Shown: positions 51,496-60,680 of the stretch, piece by piece | Numbering within the stretch: the first letter of the stretch is position 1 | Layout of the letters: the number at the start of each line of letters is the position of its first letter | NCBI GenBank assembly: GCA_905370385.1 | Contig: CAJPKN010000001.1 | Location: 1-60,708, forward strand | Length of the DNA: 60,708 nt | Reading direction: 5' to 3' | Origin: Stomatobaculum longum | GTDB taxonomy: Bacteria; Bacillota; Clostridia; Lachnospirales; Lachnospiraceae | Made by a program: the position numbers and the translations under genes | Notes under the pieces: generated by a model | Database searches by the model: none | Seen by the model: the letters and a program-made list of their open reading frames with translations, nothing else | Told to the model about the DNA's origin: nothing

Positions 51496-52822
51496 GGCCC
51501 TCCTCTCCCGCTGTCTTCAGCCTTTTAAGCCGCGCTTTGATTTCGGCTTCTTTTCCGTTGTCGCTCGGTCGGTAAAGTATGCTTCCCCGCAGGCTCTCCG
51601 GCAGATAGTCCTGGGCCACATAGTTGCCCGGGAAATCATGCGGATAGAGATAGCCCTTGCCTCTGCCGAGCTGCTTATGCCCGCGGTAGTGGGCATCCTG
51701 TAAATAAGGCGGAATCGGCGCCGTCGCCGTGCGCTCCGCGAGCTCCAGTGCCGAAAAAATCGCCGTGGTCGCCGCATTGGATTTCGGCGCCGAGGCCACA
51801 TAGAGGCAGGCCTGACTGAGTAAGAGCTTCCCCTCGGGCATGCCGATGCGGTCAAGCGCCGCGGCCATGCTCTCCGCGACCACCAGCGCCATCGGGTCCG
51901 CATTTCCCACATCCTCCGCCGCACAGATTACAATGCGCCGCGCGAGAAAGCGCGGGTCTTCGCCGGCATAGAGCATGCGCGCCAGATAGTAGATTGCGGC
52001 ATCCGGGTCCGAGCCCCGCATGCTCTTGATAAAGGCGGAAATCGTGTCGTAGTGATTGTCGCCGTCCTTGTCGTAGCGTACGGCGCGCTTCTGTATACTC
52101 TCCTCCGCAACGGACAGCGAAAGGCGAATCACGCCGTCCGCATCCGGCGGCGTCGTCTTCATCGCGAGTTCCAGCGCATTCAGCGCGGTCCGCGCATCGC
52201 CCCCCGCGGCATCCGAAAGAAAGGCGCAGGCCTCCTCCGTGAGTTCGGCTCGCCAGTTCCCGTAACCGCGCTCCTTATCCGCCATGGCACGACGAAGCAG
52301 CGCTGCGATATCCGCCGCCGCAAGTGGTTTCAATTCAAAAATGCGGGAGCGCGAAAGCAGCGCTGCATTGACTTCAAAAAAAGGATTTTCGGTTGTCGCG
52401 CCGATCAGCGCAACGGTGCCGTCCTCCACATAGGGGAGCAGAAAGTCCTGCTGCCCCTTGTGGAAGCGGTGTATCTCATCGACAAAGAGGGTGGTTCGCT
52501 TGCCGCGCCCAAAGTTCTCGCGGGCTTCTTGAATCACTTCCTCCATCTCTTTTTTGCCGGCCGTCGTCGCGTTCAGGCGACAAAATTCGGATTTGGTCTC
52601 GCGGGAGATGACTTCCGCAATCGTGGTTTTCCCGCTGCCCGGCGGTCCGTAGAGAATCATGGATCCCACGGCATCCGCCCGCACGGCGCGGTACAAGAGT
52701 TTTCCCTCGCCGAGGATATGCGTCTGCCCCACAATCTCCTCCAAGCTTCGGGGCCGCATGCGCACGGCAAGCGGTGCCTCCTGCCGGAGCGCATTCTCGC
52801 GCATATAGTCAAATAGGTCCAT
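51476..52822 (-). CDS. rarA: Replication-associated recombination ATPase RarA/MgsA
   Basis: 448 residues. AAA+ clamp-loader-like: RPRSLEEIVGQTHILGEGK, Walker A YGPPGSGKTTIAE, Walker B TLFVDEIHRFHKGQQD, sensor 1 LIGATTENPFFEVN, and the C-terminal tetramerisation region (GSDPDAAIYYLARML, FLARRIVICAAEDVG). Acts at stalled replication forks. Start codon shares one nucleotide with the stop of the transglutaminase-like gene; overlaps rho by 20 nt. Confidence 0.95.
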   Translation of the reverse strand: MDLFDYMRENALRQEAPLAVRMRPRSLEEIVGQTHILGEGKLLYRAVRADAVGSMILYGPPGSGKTTIAEVISRETKSEFCRLNATTAGKKEMEEVIQEARENFGRGKRTTLFVDEIHRFHKGQQDFLLPYVEDGTVALIGATTENPFFEVNAALLSRSRIFELKPLAAADIAALLRRAMADKERGYGNWRAELTEEACAFLSDAAGGDARTALNALELAMKTTPPDADGVIRLSLSVAEESIQKRAVRYDKDGDNHYDTISAFIKSMRGSDPDAAIYYLARMLYAGEDPRFLARRIVICAAEDVGNADPMALVVAESMAAALDRIGMPEGKLLLSQACLYVASAPKSNAATTAIFSALELAERTATAPIPPYLQDAHYRGHKQLGRGKGYLYPHDFPGNYVAQDYLPESLRGSILYRPSDNGKEAEIKARLKRLKTAGEEGHDGRKT

Positions 52823-53751
52823 CAGTTCAGTCTCTCTCCCTGCAGGAGTTTAAAGTCGCGGTAGCCCTTTGCCTCGTGCTCGAGTTCCGAGAAGATATAG
52901 CTCGCATCGAGGGGACCGCTCTCGTTGTCGTAGTTACTCGTATCAAAAATCAGCCAGTTTCCGTCTATCTTGGAGGTTCCGAAGATATGCATGACACCGG
53001 TCTCCCGGTTGTTCGCGATCATGTTCACATAGGAGAGCCCGACACTCCGAAACAGGAGCTCGGTCAAACCGTTATAGCCCACGCAGGCCGTGCGCTGCGA
53101 TACCACGACGTCCTGCAGGCAGTTCTGCTGCAAGCTGTAGTCGTAGTTGAGGCGCTTTGCGACCGTGTCGCAAATAAACTGCGCCTTTTCCCGCGGGGTC
53201 TTGCCTGCGGTCTGCGCCTTCACTTCTTCCGTGAGTCCCTGCAGGCGAAGCAAGTTTCGGTAATTCCGGTAGGCCTCCGCCTCCGTAAAAGGTCGTCCAA
53301 GCTCAACGGCCGCAATCAGCTTATCGCCCTTGGTCGTAATCAGGACCTTGGCATTCGAAAAGAAGGGGAGACCGGCGAGCAGTTCATAGCTCAGCTTTCT
53401 CCGGTCGGAAGCCGCGCCCTCATAGACCAGGAGATAGGGCTTTCCGTTCTCATCGACATACTGCGCGTCCTGACGATACCAGACGCTGTTCAGATAGAAC
53501 TGCCGCCGCATCTCCTTGCGCTCGGCATCTGTCTCGTAGGAAAGCAGCCGCGCAATGACCGCATTCGCGTCATCCGACACATACCCGTATTCAGCCCTGC
53601 GAGGAAGCGCTGTGCTATCCGGATGCAGGCGATTTTCAACCGTCTGTACCAGCTTCTGCTCTTCTGCGCGCACATTGCTCGGCAGTGCCGCACAGACCCC
53701 AAATCCCAAACCCAGCGCAAACAGCGCTCCTTTCCAGCTTTTTATGGACAA
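52822..53751 (-). CDS. Secreted transglutaminase-like protein
   Basis: 309 residues. Signal peptide with hydrophobic core ALFALGLGFGVCAAL and cleavage near NVRAEE. C-terminal half has a transglutaminase/cysteine-protease-like core: helix KAQFICDTVAKRLNYDYS, catalytic Cys in RTACVGYNGLTELLFRSVGL, His in TGVMHIFGTSKI and Asp in NWLIFDTSNYDN. Role at the cell surface (cross-linking, proteolysis or wall turnover) unknown. First of a coupled unit with rarA and rho. Confidence 0.8.
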   Translation of the reverse strand: MSIKSWKGALFALGLGFGVCAALPSNVRAEEQKLVQTVENRLHPDSTALPRRAEYGYVSDDANAVIARLLSYETDAERKEMRRQFYLNSVWYRQDAQYVDENGKPYLLVYEGAASDRRKLSYELLAGLPFFSNAKVLITTKGDKLIAAVELGRPFTEAEAYRNYRNLLRLQGLTEEVKAQTAGKTPREKAQFICDTVAKRLNYDYSLQQNCLQDVVVSQRTACVGYNGLTELLFRSVGLSYVNMIANNRETGVMHIFGTSKIDGNWLIFDTSNYDNESGPLDASYIFSELEHEAKGYRDFKLLQGERLN

Positions 53752-53868
53752 TTTCTTTCCTCTTTCTTATAATAAGCGTGTCAATAACTACGATTCTCAC
53801 GCTTGACAATGAGTATTTCCAGTATAGCGCAGCTCGGCTCGCTATGTCAAAAGAGAAAGGATATTCGC

Positions 53869-54636
53869 ATGAACAATGAGGAGAGGGAGCGCCGTGTCGC
53901 CGTGCTGATTGATGCCGAAAACATCGCACCGAAGTATCTGCCCATCGTGCTCTCCGAGGCCAATAATCTCGGCAGTGTCAACATCAAGCGCATTTACGGG
54001 GACTGGACCACGCCACAGATGGGAAGCTGGCGCAATGTGATACTCGACAACTCCGTGCAGCCCATACAGCAGTACTCCAATGTATCCGGCAAGAACTCCT
54101 CGGACTCCGCCCTCATCATCGATGCCATGGACCTGCTCTATCAGGGGCGTTTTGACTGCTTCTGCATTGTCTCCTCGGACTCCGACTTTACGCGCCTCGC
54201 GGCGCGACTCCGCGAATCCGAAATCTTTGTGCTCGGCATGGGCGAGCAGAAAACGCCGAAGAGCTTTATCTCCGCCTGCAGCAAGTTCTCGTATATAGAC
54301 CTCCTCTACCGCGCGAATCAGCCCGCAAACCCGCTCCCGGCCCAGGCCGAAAAGAGCAGCGAGGGCGAGCACAGCGAGAAGGGCGGCAACGCCTCGAACT
54401 CCGGCATGGGCATGCGCCTAAAAGCCGTTCGAAAAGCCCTGATTCAAATTTGGGAGGAAAATTCGGACGAGGAGGGCTGGATTCCCTCGAGCCAGCTCGG
54501 AAACTTCTTGAACAAGCAGTTCCCGGACTTTGACGTGAGAAACTTCCAATTCAAGAAATTTGTTCCCTTCATCGACTCCACGAATCTCTTCGAGAAACGC
54601 ACCGAGGGACTGCACGTGAGCTTCCGCTTAAAGTAA
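53869..54636 (+). CDS. NYN (PIN-like) domain protein with C-terminal LOTUS/OST-HTH domain
   Basis: 255 residues from ATG 53869 (AGAAAGGA upstream). N-terminal NYN domain of LabA/DUF88 type: AVLIDAENIAPKYL (first Asp), IKRIYGDWTTPQMGSW, SSDSALIIDAMDLLY (Asp), FCIVSSDSDFTRLAARLRE (Asp-x-Asp). A Ser/Glu/Gly-rich linker (~165-185) leads to a winged-helix segment (LKAVRKALIQIWEENSDEEGWIPSSQLGNFLNKQFPDFD) of the OST-HTH/LOTUS type. Acidic residues are intact, so a metal-dependent RNase is likely. Ends 9 nt inside the convergent cbiB gene. Confidence 0.85.
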   Translation: MNNEERERRVAVLIDAENIAPKYLPIVLSEANNLGSVNIKRIYGDWTTPQMGSWRNVILDNSVQPIQQYSNVSGKNSSDSALIIDAMDLLYQGRFDCFCIVSSDSDFTRLAARLRESEIFVLGMGEQKTPKSFISACSKFSYIDLLYRANQPANPLPAQAEKSSEGEHSEKGGNASNSGMGMRLKAVRKALIQIWEENSDEEGWIPSSQLGNFLNKQFPDFDVRNFQFKKFVPFIDSTNLFEKRTEGLHVSFRLK

Positions 54637-55674
54637 ATTCGGCAATGCGAGCGCCGCGGGCTGCAGCTTCAGCGCAAGTCCGGCCATAAGCATTCCGAGT
54701 AACACGCGGGCAAGGAGAAACACGATGAGACCCATCCAAGACGCAAGAAAGAGCATGCGGTTGGCGCGCGCAATGTCCGCTGTCTCGATTTCCCGCAGCG
54801 CATCCCCGATGTAGGGCTTGTCCTTGATCTCACCGAAATACCGCGCCGGTCCCGCGAGCCGCACACCCAGAGCCCCCGCCACGACACTCTCGGTCTGCGC
54901 CGAGTTGGGGCTTGCGTGGCGGTAACGGTCCCTTCGGAAAATGCGAAGGGCATTGCCCGCATCCTGCCCGCCGAGTGCCGCCGCAACCATCAGGAAGCAC
55001 GCGGCAAGCCTTGCCGGCATCCAATTGAACACATCATCCATGCGCGCTGCCGCTCTCCCGAAGAGACGGTAGCGCGCATTGTTGTAGCCGAGCATCGAAT
55101 CCATGGTATTCACGGCCTTATAGACCCAACCGCCCGCCGCGCCGAAGAAGACGAGAAAAAAAAGCGGCGCAATCTCCCCGTCCGAGGTGTTTTCGGCGAC
55201 CGTCTCGACCGTAGCCCGGATGACACCCGTCTCGCTGAGTTCTTCCGTGTCCCGCCCCACAATATAGGACACCGCCTTTCGCCCCGCCGCGAGACCGCCC
55301 TCCTTTAGGGCACGCGCCACCGCCGCAGCGCTGTCCGAAAGGCAGCGCGCCGCGAGAAGCTGGTACGAGAGCAGGATTTCAAAGGCAAAGCCCGCCAAGA
55401 AGAAATGCTGCCGGAGCACTTCGGTCAAAAGATACACGCTCCCGCCGACCGCGCCGACACAGCAGAGCCAAAGGAAAAGACCGTTCCAAAAGGCGGCGAC
55501 CGGCGGCCCCGCCTTCGGGTAGAGCCGCCGCTCCAGTTCCCGCACGAGCCCTCCGATGAGGCGCACCGGGTGAAACCAATGCTCCGGATCGCCGAGCAGG
55601 AGGTCTAAGAGAAAGCCGAGCACCACGGCGACTTCCAAATGCCACCGCTGTAACAAAACATACCAAGTACCCAT
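54628..55674 (-). CDS. cbiB: Adenosylcobinamide-phosphate synthase
   Basis: 348 residues, multi-pass membrane protein. The N-terminal signature LGFLLDLLLGDPEHWFHPVRLIG and TVETVAENTSDGEIAPLFF, AVNTMDSMLGYNNARY and HASPNSAQTESVVAGALG are conserved CbiB/CobD motifs. Attaches aminopropanol phosphate to adenosylcobyric acid in cobalamin synthesis. No other cob genes are nearby. Starts 1 nt after the stop of the deoxyinosine glycosylase gene. Confidence 0.93.
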   Translation of the reverse strand: MGTWYVLLQRWHLEVAVVLGFLLDLLLGDPEHWFHPVRLIGGLVRELERRLYPKAGPPVAAFWNGLFLWLCCVGAVGGSVYLLTEVLRQHFFLAGFAFEILLSYQLLAARCLSDSAAAVARALKEGGLAAGRKAVSYIVGRDTEELSETGVIRATVETVAENTSDGEIAPLFFLVFFGAAGGWVYKAVNTMDSMLGYNNARYRLFGRAAARMDDVFNWMPARLAACFLMVAAALGGQDAGNALRIFRRDRYRHASPNSAQTESVVAGALGVRLAGPARYFGEIKDKPYIGDALREIETADIARANRMLFLASWMGLIVFLLARVLLGMLMAGLALKLQPAALALPNLL

Positions 55675-56166
55675 TCAGCCCTCCTCTTCCAAAAGCGCGG
55701 CACCCCAGAGCGCCGTGAGACGCTCCAAGCGATAGGCCGCATTCGCCGGACTGGTCGAAGGCAGGCAGGTAGCCGCGATTCCCGTCTTCGGCTCCAAATA
55801 GCGCGCATAATACTTCGCTGCGGTCGTGCCGTTTACAAGTACGCGGCGTATCTTGGCCGCTCCCGTGACCGTCTCGATCTTCACCGGAACCGCGCCCCGT
55901 ATGCTCGCATCGCTCGACCCCCGAATCTCGCAGCGCTCCAGCACATCCCAGAGCGCAAGCCCGTTTGAGAGGAGCAGCGCCCGCTTTTCTTCTATGCTGT
56001 CCGGCACTTCCGCCCCGTAGACCGCCGCTAACATGCGCCAGAAACGGTTCTGCGGGTTCGCATAGTAGAAGCCCGCCGCCCTTGACTGCACCGAGGGAAA
56101 ACTCCCCAAAATGAGTGTATGACTGTTCCGGTCAAAGACCGGTCCAAAGGAATAACTCTCCCGCAC
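55675..56166 (-). CDS. DNA-deoxyinosine glycosylase (uracil-DNA glycosylase superfamily)
   Basis: 163 residues. LILGSFPSVQSRAAGFYYANPQNRFWRML is the conserved motif 1/loop of the TIGR04274 deoxyinosine glycosylase group within the UDG superfamily; ALWDVLERCEIRGSSD and the late LPSTSPANA (motif 2 region) agree. Removes hypoxanthine from DNA. Immediately followed by cbiB with no gap, hence co-transcribed though functionally unrelated. Confidence 0.88.
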   Translation of the reverse strand: MRESYSFGPVFDRNSHTLILGSFPSVQSRAAGFYYANPQNRFWRMLAAVYGAEVPDSIEEKRALLLSNGLALWDVLERCEIRGSSDASIRGAVPVKIETVTGAAKIRRVLVNGTTAAKYYARYLEPKTGIAATCLPSTSPANAAYRLERLTALWGAALLEEEG

Positions 56167-56180
56167 CCTGCCTCCTTCAC

Positions 56181-56216
56181 AAAAAAGTCCCCGCCGAAGA
56201 CTCGCGCGGGGACTTT
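56181..56216 (-). terminator. Rho-independent terminator of fba-ilvE
   Basis: 11-bp stem AAAGTCCCCGC / GCGGGGACTTT and six T on the minus strand, 28 nt after the ilvE stop. Confidence 0.92.
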
Positions 56217-56244
56217 CTGTTCACTTGTATCAAGCGTTCTTTGC

Positions 56245-57270
56245 TCAGCAAATCTTGCGAATCCAGCCCTCCGGTCCCGCAATGTGACCGGACTGAATGC
56301 CCGTAATCGTGTCGTAGAGCTTCTGGAGCACCGGTCCCATCTTCTCTGTGCCGGAGGGGAAGTCAATGACTTCGTCGCCGTTCACAACACGGCCCACCGG
56401 GCTGATGACCGCAGCCGTACCGCAGAGACCCGCCTCCGCAAAGTCCTTTAACTCGGAGAACTTAACCGCTCTGTGCTCCGTCTTCATGCCGAGCATGTGC
56501 TCCGCGATATAGAGGAGGGAGCGCCGTGTGATCGAGGGCAGAATGGAATCCGACTTCGGGCTCACCAGAACGCCGTCCTTCGTCACAAAGAGGAAGTTTG
56601 CGCCGCCTGTCTCCTCGATATAGGTTCTCGTTGCAGCGTCTAAGTACATGTTCTCGTCAAAGCCGCGCGCGTGTGCATCCACATAGGCATGCAGACTCAT
56701 CGCGTAGTTGAGACCGGCCTTGATGTGGCCCGTGCCGTGCGGTGCCGCGCGGTCGTACTTGCTCACGCAGAGCGTGGTCGGCTTTGCGCCGCCCTTAAAG
56801 TAGGGCCCCACCGGGGTCGCGAACAGACGGAACTGGTATTCATCCGACGGCTTCACGCCGATCACCGGGCCGCTCGCAAACATATAGGGGCGCAGGTACA
56901 GAGAAGCACCGCTGCCGTAGGGCGGTACCCAGTCCGCATTCGCCTTGACGACCGCATCCACCGCTTCCAGGAATCTCTCCTCCGGAAAGGCGGGCATTTC
57001 AAGGTAGCGCGCGGAGTCCGCCATGCGCTTCGCGTTCAGGTCGGGGCGGAAGGTCACAATGCTGCCGTCCTCGGTGCGATATGCCTTGAGGCCCTCAAAG
57101 ACCTCCTGGCAATACTGCAGGATGCCCGCGCACTCCGAAATGCACACGGTCGCATCCGCCGTGAGACCGCCTTCATCCCACGCGCCGTTCTTATAGTTGG
57201 AAACGTAGCGCTGATCCGTCACGTGATAGGCGAAGCCAATGTTACCCCAGTCCAGATTCTTCTCTGCCAT
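56245..57270 (-). CDS. ilvE: Branched-chain amino acid aminotransferase
   Basis: 341 residues. PLP fold type IV; lysine in GHIKAGLNYAMSLHAY, substrate carboxylate/phosphate contacts in YLDAATRTYIEETGGANFLFV and the N-terminal EVFEGLKAYRTEDG. Length matches the eukaryote-like BCAT group. Interconverts Leu/Ile/Val and their 2-oxo acids. Starts 42 nt after the aldolase gene on the same strand without a terminator between. Confidence 0.95.
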   Translation of the reverse strand: MAEKNLDWGNIGFAYHVTDQRYVSNYKNGAWDEGGLTADATVCISECAGILQYCQEVFEGLKAYRTEDGSIVTFRPDLNAKRMADSARYLEMPAFPEERFLEAVDAVVKANADWVPPYGSGASLYLRPYMFASGPVIGVKPSDEYQFRLFATPVGPYFKGGAKPTTLCVSKYDRAAPHGTGHIKAGLNYAMSLHAYVDAHARGFDENMYLDAATRTYIEETGGANFLFVTKDGVLVSPKSDSILPSITRRSLLYIAEHMLGMKTEHRAVKFSELKDFAEAGLCGTAAVISPVGRVVNGDEVIDFPSGTEKMGPVLQKLYDTITGIQSGHIAGPEGWIRKIC

Positions 57271-57312
57271 GTAAAAACGCCTCTCTTCTGTATCTGATTT
57301 GCCGCCGACTGC

Positions 57313-58251
57313 TTAGATTCTGTTGTTCGAGCCCAGAACTTCCGTGATCTTGTGCGCGACAATCGCCTTGACATTGGCTCTGCCGTCGCCGAGATACTGT
57401 CTCGGGTCAAAGTGATCCGGGTGCTCGTTGAAGTGCTGACGAATGCCTGCCGTCATGCCGAGACGAAGGTCGGAGTCGATGTTAATCTTGCAGACCGCGC
57501 TTCTTGCCGCCGCACGGAGCTGATCCTCCGGAACACCGATGGCATCCTTCAGCTGACCGCCGTTTGCGTTGATGATCTTCACGTACTCCTGCGGGACGGA
57601 AGATGCGCCGTGCAGAACAATCGGGAAGCCCGGCAGTCTCTTCTTCACTTCCTCGAGGATGTCGAGACGAAGCTCCGGGTTCGTGCCCGGCTTGAACTTG
57701 TAAGCGCCGTGGCTCGTGCCGATTGCGATTGCGAGGGAGTCGCAGCCCGTGCGGCTCACGAATTCCTCGACCTCTTCCGGTCTCGTATAGGAGGACATGC
57801 CCTCTTCGACGCAGACATCATCCTCAACGCCCGCCAGCGTGCCGAGCTCAGCCTCGACCACAACGCCGTGTGCGTGTGCGTACTCGACAACCTTCTTGGT
57901 CTCTGCGATGTTGTCCTCGAAGCTGTGGCTCGAGAAGTCGATCATGACCGAAGTAAAGCCGCCGTCAATGCAGTCCTTGCAGGTTGCGAAGTCTGCGCCG
58001 TGATCCAGGTGGAGCACCATCGGGACCTCCGGATGCAGCTCGACCGCCGCCTCAACAAGCTTCACGAGATAAATCGAGTTTGCGTACTTTCTCGCGCCCG
58101 CGGAAGCCTGCAAAATCACCGGGGACTTAAGCTCGGCAGCTGCCTCCGTAATTGCCTGCACAATTTCCATGTTGTTGACGTTGAATGCGCCGATGGCGTA
58201 ACCGCCCTCGTATGCCTTACGGAACATCTCCGCCGAAGTGACCAATGCCAT
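57313..58251 (-). CDS. fba: Class II fructose-bisphosphate aldolase
   Basis: 312 residues from ATG 58251 (GAAAGGGAGG upstream). Zinc ligands: His in MVLHLDHGADF, His in AIGTSHGAYKF and His in IVLHGASSVP; catalytic Asp in LDHGAD. GYAIGAFNVNNMEIVQA is the conserved N-terminus. Cleaves fructose-1,6-bisphosphate in glycolysis; the tagatose-bisphosphate (GatY-like) alternative cannot be excluded from sequence by eye. Confidence 0.92.
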   Translation of the reverse strand: MALVTSAEMFRKAYEGGYAIGAFNVNNMEIVQAITEAAAELKSPVILQASAGARKYANSIYLVKLVEAAVELHPEVPMVLHLDHGADFATCKDCIDGGFTSVMIDFSSHSFEDNIAETKKVVEYAHAHGVVVEAELGTLAGVEDDVCVEEGMSSYTRPEEVEEFVSRTGCDSLAIAIGTSHGAYKFKPGTNPELRLDILEEVKKRLPGFPIVLHGASSVPQEYVKIINANGGQLKDAIGVPEDQLRAAARSAVCKINIDSDLRLGMTAGIRQHFNEHPDHFDPRQYLGDGRANVKAIVAHKITEVLGSNNRI

Positions 58252-58370
58252 AACCGTTACCTCCCTTTCATAAAGAAGTCGACGAGTAATTATTTCAACT
58301 TTCATTCTAAACAAAGTTGTGGCCGAATTCAAGCGAACAGGAGAAAAGAGCTCCGATTCCGGTAAGCTGC

Positions 58371-58400
58371 TTTCTGCTTTTCCCAGAGGCATGCTACAAT
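58371..58400 (+). promoter_or_regulatory. Probable mutY promoter
   Basis: TTTCTG (58371-58376), 18 nt, TACAAT (58395-58400), 52 nt before the start codon. Confidence 0.5.
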
Positions 58401-58452
58401 ACAGAACATAGCAAGGACAGCTCATAGGAAAGACAAAAGAAAGGCTCTCGTC

Positions 58453-59583
58453 ATGGCATTACAAAACAGCGCCGATGCGGAACTGCTTCTGCACTGGTAT
58501 CAGGAAAACAAGCGCTCCCTCCCCTGGAGAGATACCGGAAACCCGGAGGATGTCTGGATCTCCGAGATTATGCTGCAGCAGACGCGCGTGGAAGCCGTGA
58601 AGGAGTACTTTGTGCGCTTTCGGGAGGCGCTCCCCACACTGGAAGACATCGCGGCCTGCCCGGACGAAACTCTTTTGCGGCTCTGGGAGGGGCTCGGCTA
58701 CTACACCCGCGCGCGCAATATTAAAAAATGCGCCCAGGTTCTGCTCCGCGACCACGGCGGAGAGCTGCCCGTGGATCCGCTTGAACTCCGAGAGCTCCCG
58801 GGCATAGGCCCCTACACGGCGGGTGCCATTGCCTCCATTGCCTACAATGTCCCCGTTCCCGCGGTCGACGGCAATGTGCTCCGCGTCTTCTCGCGGCTCA
58901 CGGCCTGCGAGGACGATATCATGGAACCCGCAACCAAGCAGGCCTTCACCGAGCGCCTGCAGGATTTACTCTGGCAACTGGTCTACGCGGATTGGAAGAG
59001 TTTTCCGGTCGCGGACTTTAACCAGGCCCTCATGGAACTGGGCGCCCTGGTTTGTATTCCGAACGGTGCGCCGCTCTGCGAGCGCTGTCCGGTCGCCGCA
59101 CAGTGCGACGGCAGAAGGCTCGGCATTGCGGAAACGCTGCCCCGCCGCGCACCGAAAAAGCCGCGCCGGGACGAAGTGCGCACCGTACTCGTACTCCGGG
59201 ACGGCGAGCGCTTCTATGTGCGGCAGCGCCCGTCAAAGGGCCTGCTCGCCGGGATGTTTGAGTTTCCCGGCTTCCCCGGCACCCTCTCGGAGGAAGAGGT
59301 TTTAAAGCTGGTGCACGAGCGCGGCTTTACCCCGCTCCGCATCCAAGCCCTCCCGCCTTTCCACCATGTGTTCACCCACATCGAGTGGCATATGAGCGCC
59401 TACGAGGTGCAGATTGCGGAGCCGCTCTCCGCCACCGCCCCCGGGCGAAACCGGAAGGAGCACGCACGGAACGGGATCTTTGTGACCCGCGCGGAGCTCG
59501 AAAAACTTGCGCTGCCCTCGGCCTTCCGCCCGCTCTTATCCCGCTACGCCCTGCGCCCGCCGCGCCGTCAAAAAAAATGCTAG
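58453..59583 (+). CDS. mutY: A/G-specific adenine glycosylase
   Basis: 376 residues. Catalytic Glu in SEIMLQQTRVEAV, helix-hairpin-helix LRELPGIGPYTAGAIAS, catalytic Asp in VPAVDGNVLRVFSR, [4Fe-4S] cluster CIPNGAPLCERCPVAAQC, then a C-terminal MutT-like 8-oxoG-recognition domain (RQRPSKGLLAGMFEFPGF ... FHHVFTHIEWHMSAYEV). Removes adenine opposite 8-oxoguanine. The stop codon abuts the inverted repeat of the IS30-family element, so the final residues may have been changed by the insertion. Confidence 0.95.
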   Translation: MALQNSADAELLLHWYQENKRSLPWRDTGNPEDVWISEIMLQQTRVEAVKEYFVRFREALPTLEDIAACPDETLLRLWEGLGYYTRARNIKKCAQVLLRDHGGELPVDPLELRELPGIGPYTAGAIASIAYNVPVPAVDGNVLRVFSRLTACEDDIMEPATKQAFTERLQDLLWQLVYADWKSFPVADFNQALMELGALVCIPNGAPLCERCPVAAQCDGRRLGIAETLPRRAPKKPRRDEVRTVLVLRDGERFYVRQRPSKGLLAGMFEFPGFPGTLSEEEVLKLVHERGFTPLRIQALPPFHHVFTHIEWHMSAYEVQIAEPLSATAPGRNRKEHARNGIFVTRAELEKLALPSAFRPLLSRYALRPPRRQKKC

Positions 59584-60611
59584 ATTGCAAGATCAAGTAG
59601 GACAGTCTGAAATAATTCCTCCGGCGAACTGTAATGAAAGGATTTTCGAGGGAGTTGATTGATCCAGTTCTGTATCTCTCTTATCTGCTCATCCGTAACT
59701 ACATCAAAAGAACTCCCTTTTGGTAAGAACCGGCGAATCAATGAGTTCTGCTTTTCATTCAGTCCGCGTTCGTAGGCGGAGTAAGGATGAGCATAGTATA
59801 TGGGTATCGTGGAAAGCAACTGTGGCAGTGAAGCAAATTCACTGCCATTGTCACTTGTGATGGAGCGAAAGACTTGGCTGAATCGTTCTCCGTATAGCTC
59901 TCGGAGCGTTTTTAAACCTTGCTCGACCGCTTGTGTGCTTCTACCGGGTATCTTTATAATGTGTCGAAATCTTGTGATTCGCTCATCCAGTGTCAACAAA
60001 ACGGATTGTGACTCCTTTCGACCGACCACGGTATCAATCTCCCAATGCCCAAACTCCTCCCGCTGATTGACTACTTGGGGGCGAGCTTCAATACTCAGGC
60101 CATACAGCCGCTTGTGCTGCGGATGTCCCTTACGGTGTTGTTTACGTTTGACCTTTAGCGTGAGATCGATATTTCGAGCTTTTAACAATCCACGCTCAAT
60201 ATAGTTATAAAGTGTCTTGCTGCAAACCAGCTCGGTGAAACAGCCCTTTTCTTTGGCAAGACCGCAAATCGTATCAGGTGCCAGATGCTTTGTCAGTATC
60301 TGCTTTACTGCAAAAGACACGAACTTCTTAGCTTTCACCAGCTTCATGGGGCAATGACTATTTCGTCTTCGATGTTCGTAGACACGCTGTCCCGAATCTC
60401 CAAAGTACCGCGTGTATGGCTCCAGATTCCGTCCTAACTGCTGTACAGTACCTCTGGCAAGTTCATTATATAAAGTTGACCTTGCAATCCCGATTTCTCG
60501 CGCGATGCGACTTTTGGGGAGCTTTAATTGCAGCAGCACTTCAATCTGTGCACGCTTTTCGCGTGTCAGGTGGCGATATTTTCTATTTGTGGTATACTCG
60601 TTCTGGGCCAT
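59580..60611 (-). CDS. IS30-family transposase
   Basis: 343 residues from ATG 60611 (CCAGGAGGTTC upstream). N-terminal helix-turn-helix (LTREKRAQIEVLLQLKLPKSRIAREI); DDE catalytic core with Asp in FGHWEIDTVVG, Asp in SITSDNGSEF and Glu in YERGLNEKQNSLIRRFLPKG, the IS30 signature. The reading frame runs through the left inverted repeat and its TAG stop lies in flanking DNA, overlapping the mutY stop. Appears intact. Confidence 0.95.
   Translation of the reverse strand: MAQNEYTTNRKYRHLTREKRAQIEVLLQLKLPKSRIAREIGIARSTLYNELARGTVQQLGRNLEPYTRYFGDSGQRVYEHRRRNSHCPMKLVKAKKFVSFAVKQILTKHLAPDTICGLAKEKGCFTELVCSKTLYNYIERGLLKARNIDLTLKVKRKQHRKGHPQHKRLYGLSIEARPQVVNQREEFGHWEIDTVVGRKESQSVLLTLDERITRFRHIIKIPGRSTQAVEQGLKTLRELYGERFSQVFRSITSDNGSEFASLPQLLSTIPIYYAHPYSAYERGLNEKQNSLIRRFLPKGSSFDVVTDEQIREIQNWINQLPRKSFHYSSPEELFQTVLLDLAI
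59584..59606 (+). repeat. Left terminal inverted repeat of IS element
   Basis: Begins ATTGCAAGATCAAGTAGG; matches the reverse complement of 60681-60703 at 19 of 23 positions. Confidence 0.8.
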
Positions 60612-60680
60612 GGCGAACCTCCTGGTGTGTTGGTGTGTGGTAGCTTCATCATACCACGAGTTCGTCATCGGCTCTTTTTT

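Noticed and set aside
53803..53828. TTGACA...TATAGC as promoter of the NYN gene
   Set aside because: Spacer is only 14 nt, too short for sigma-A.
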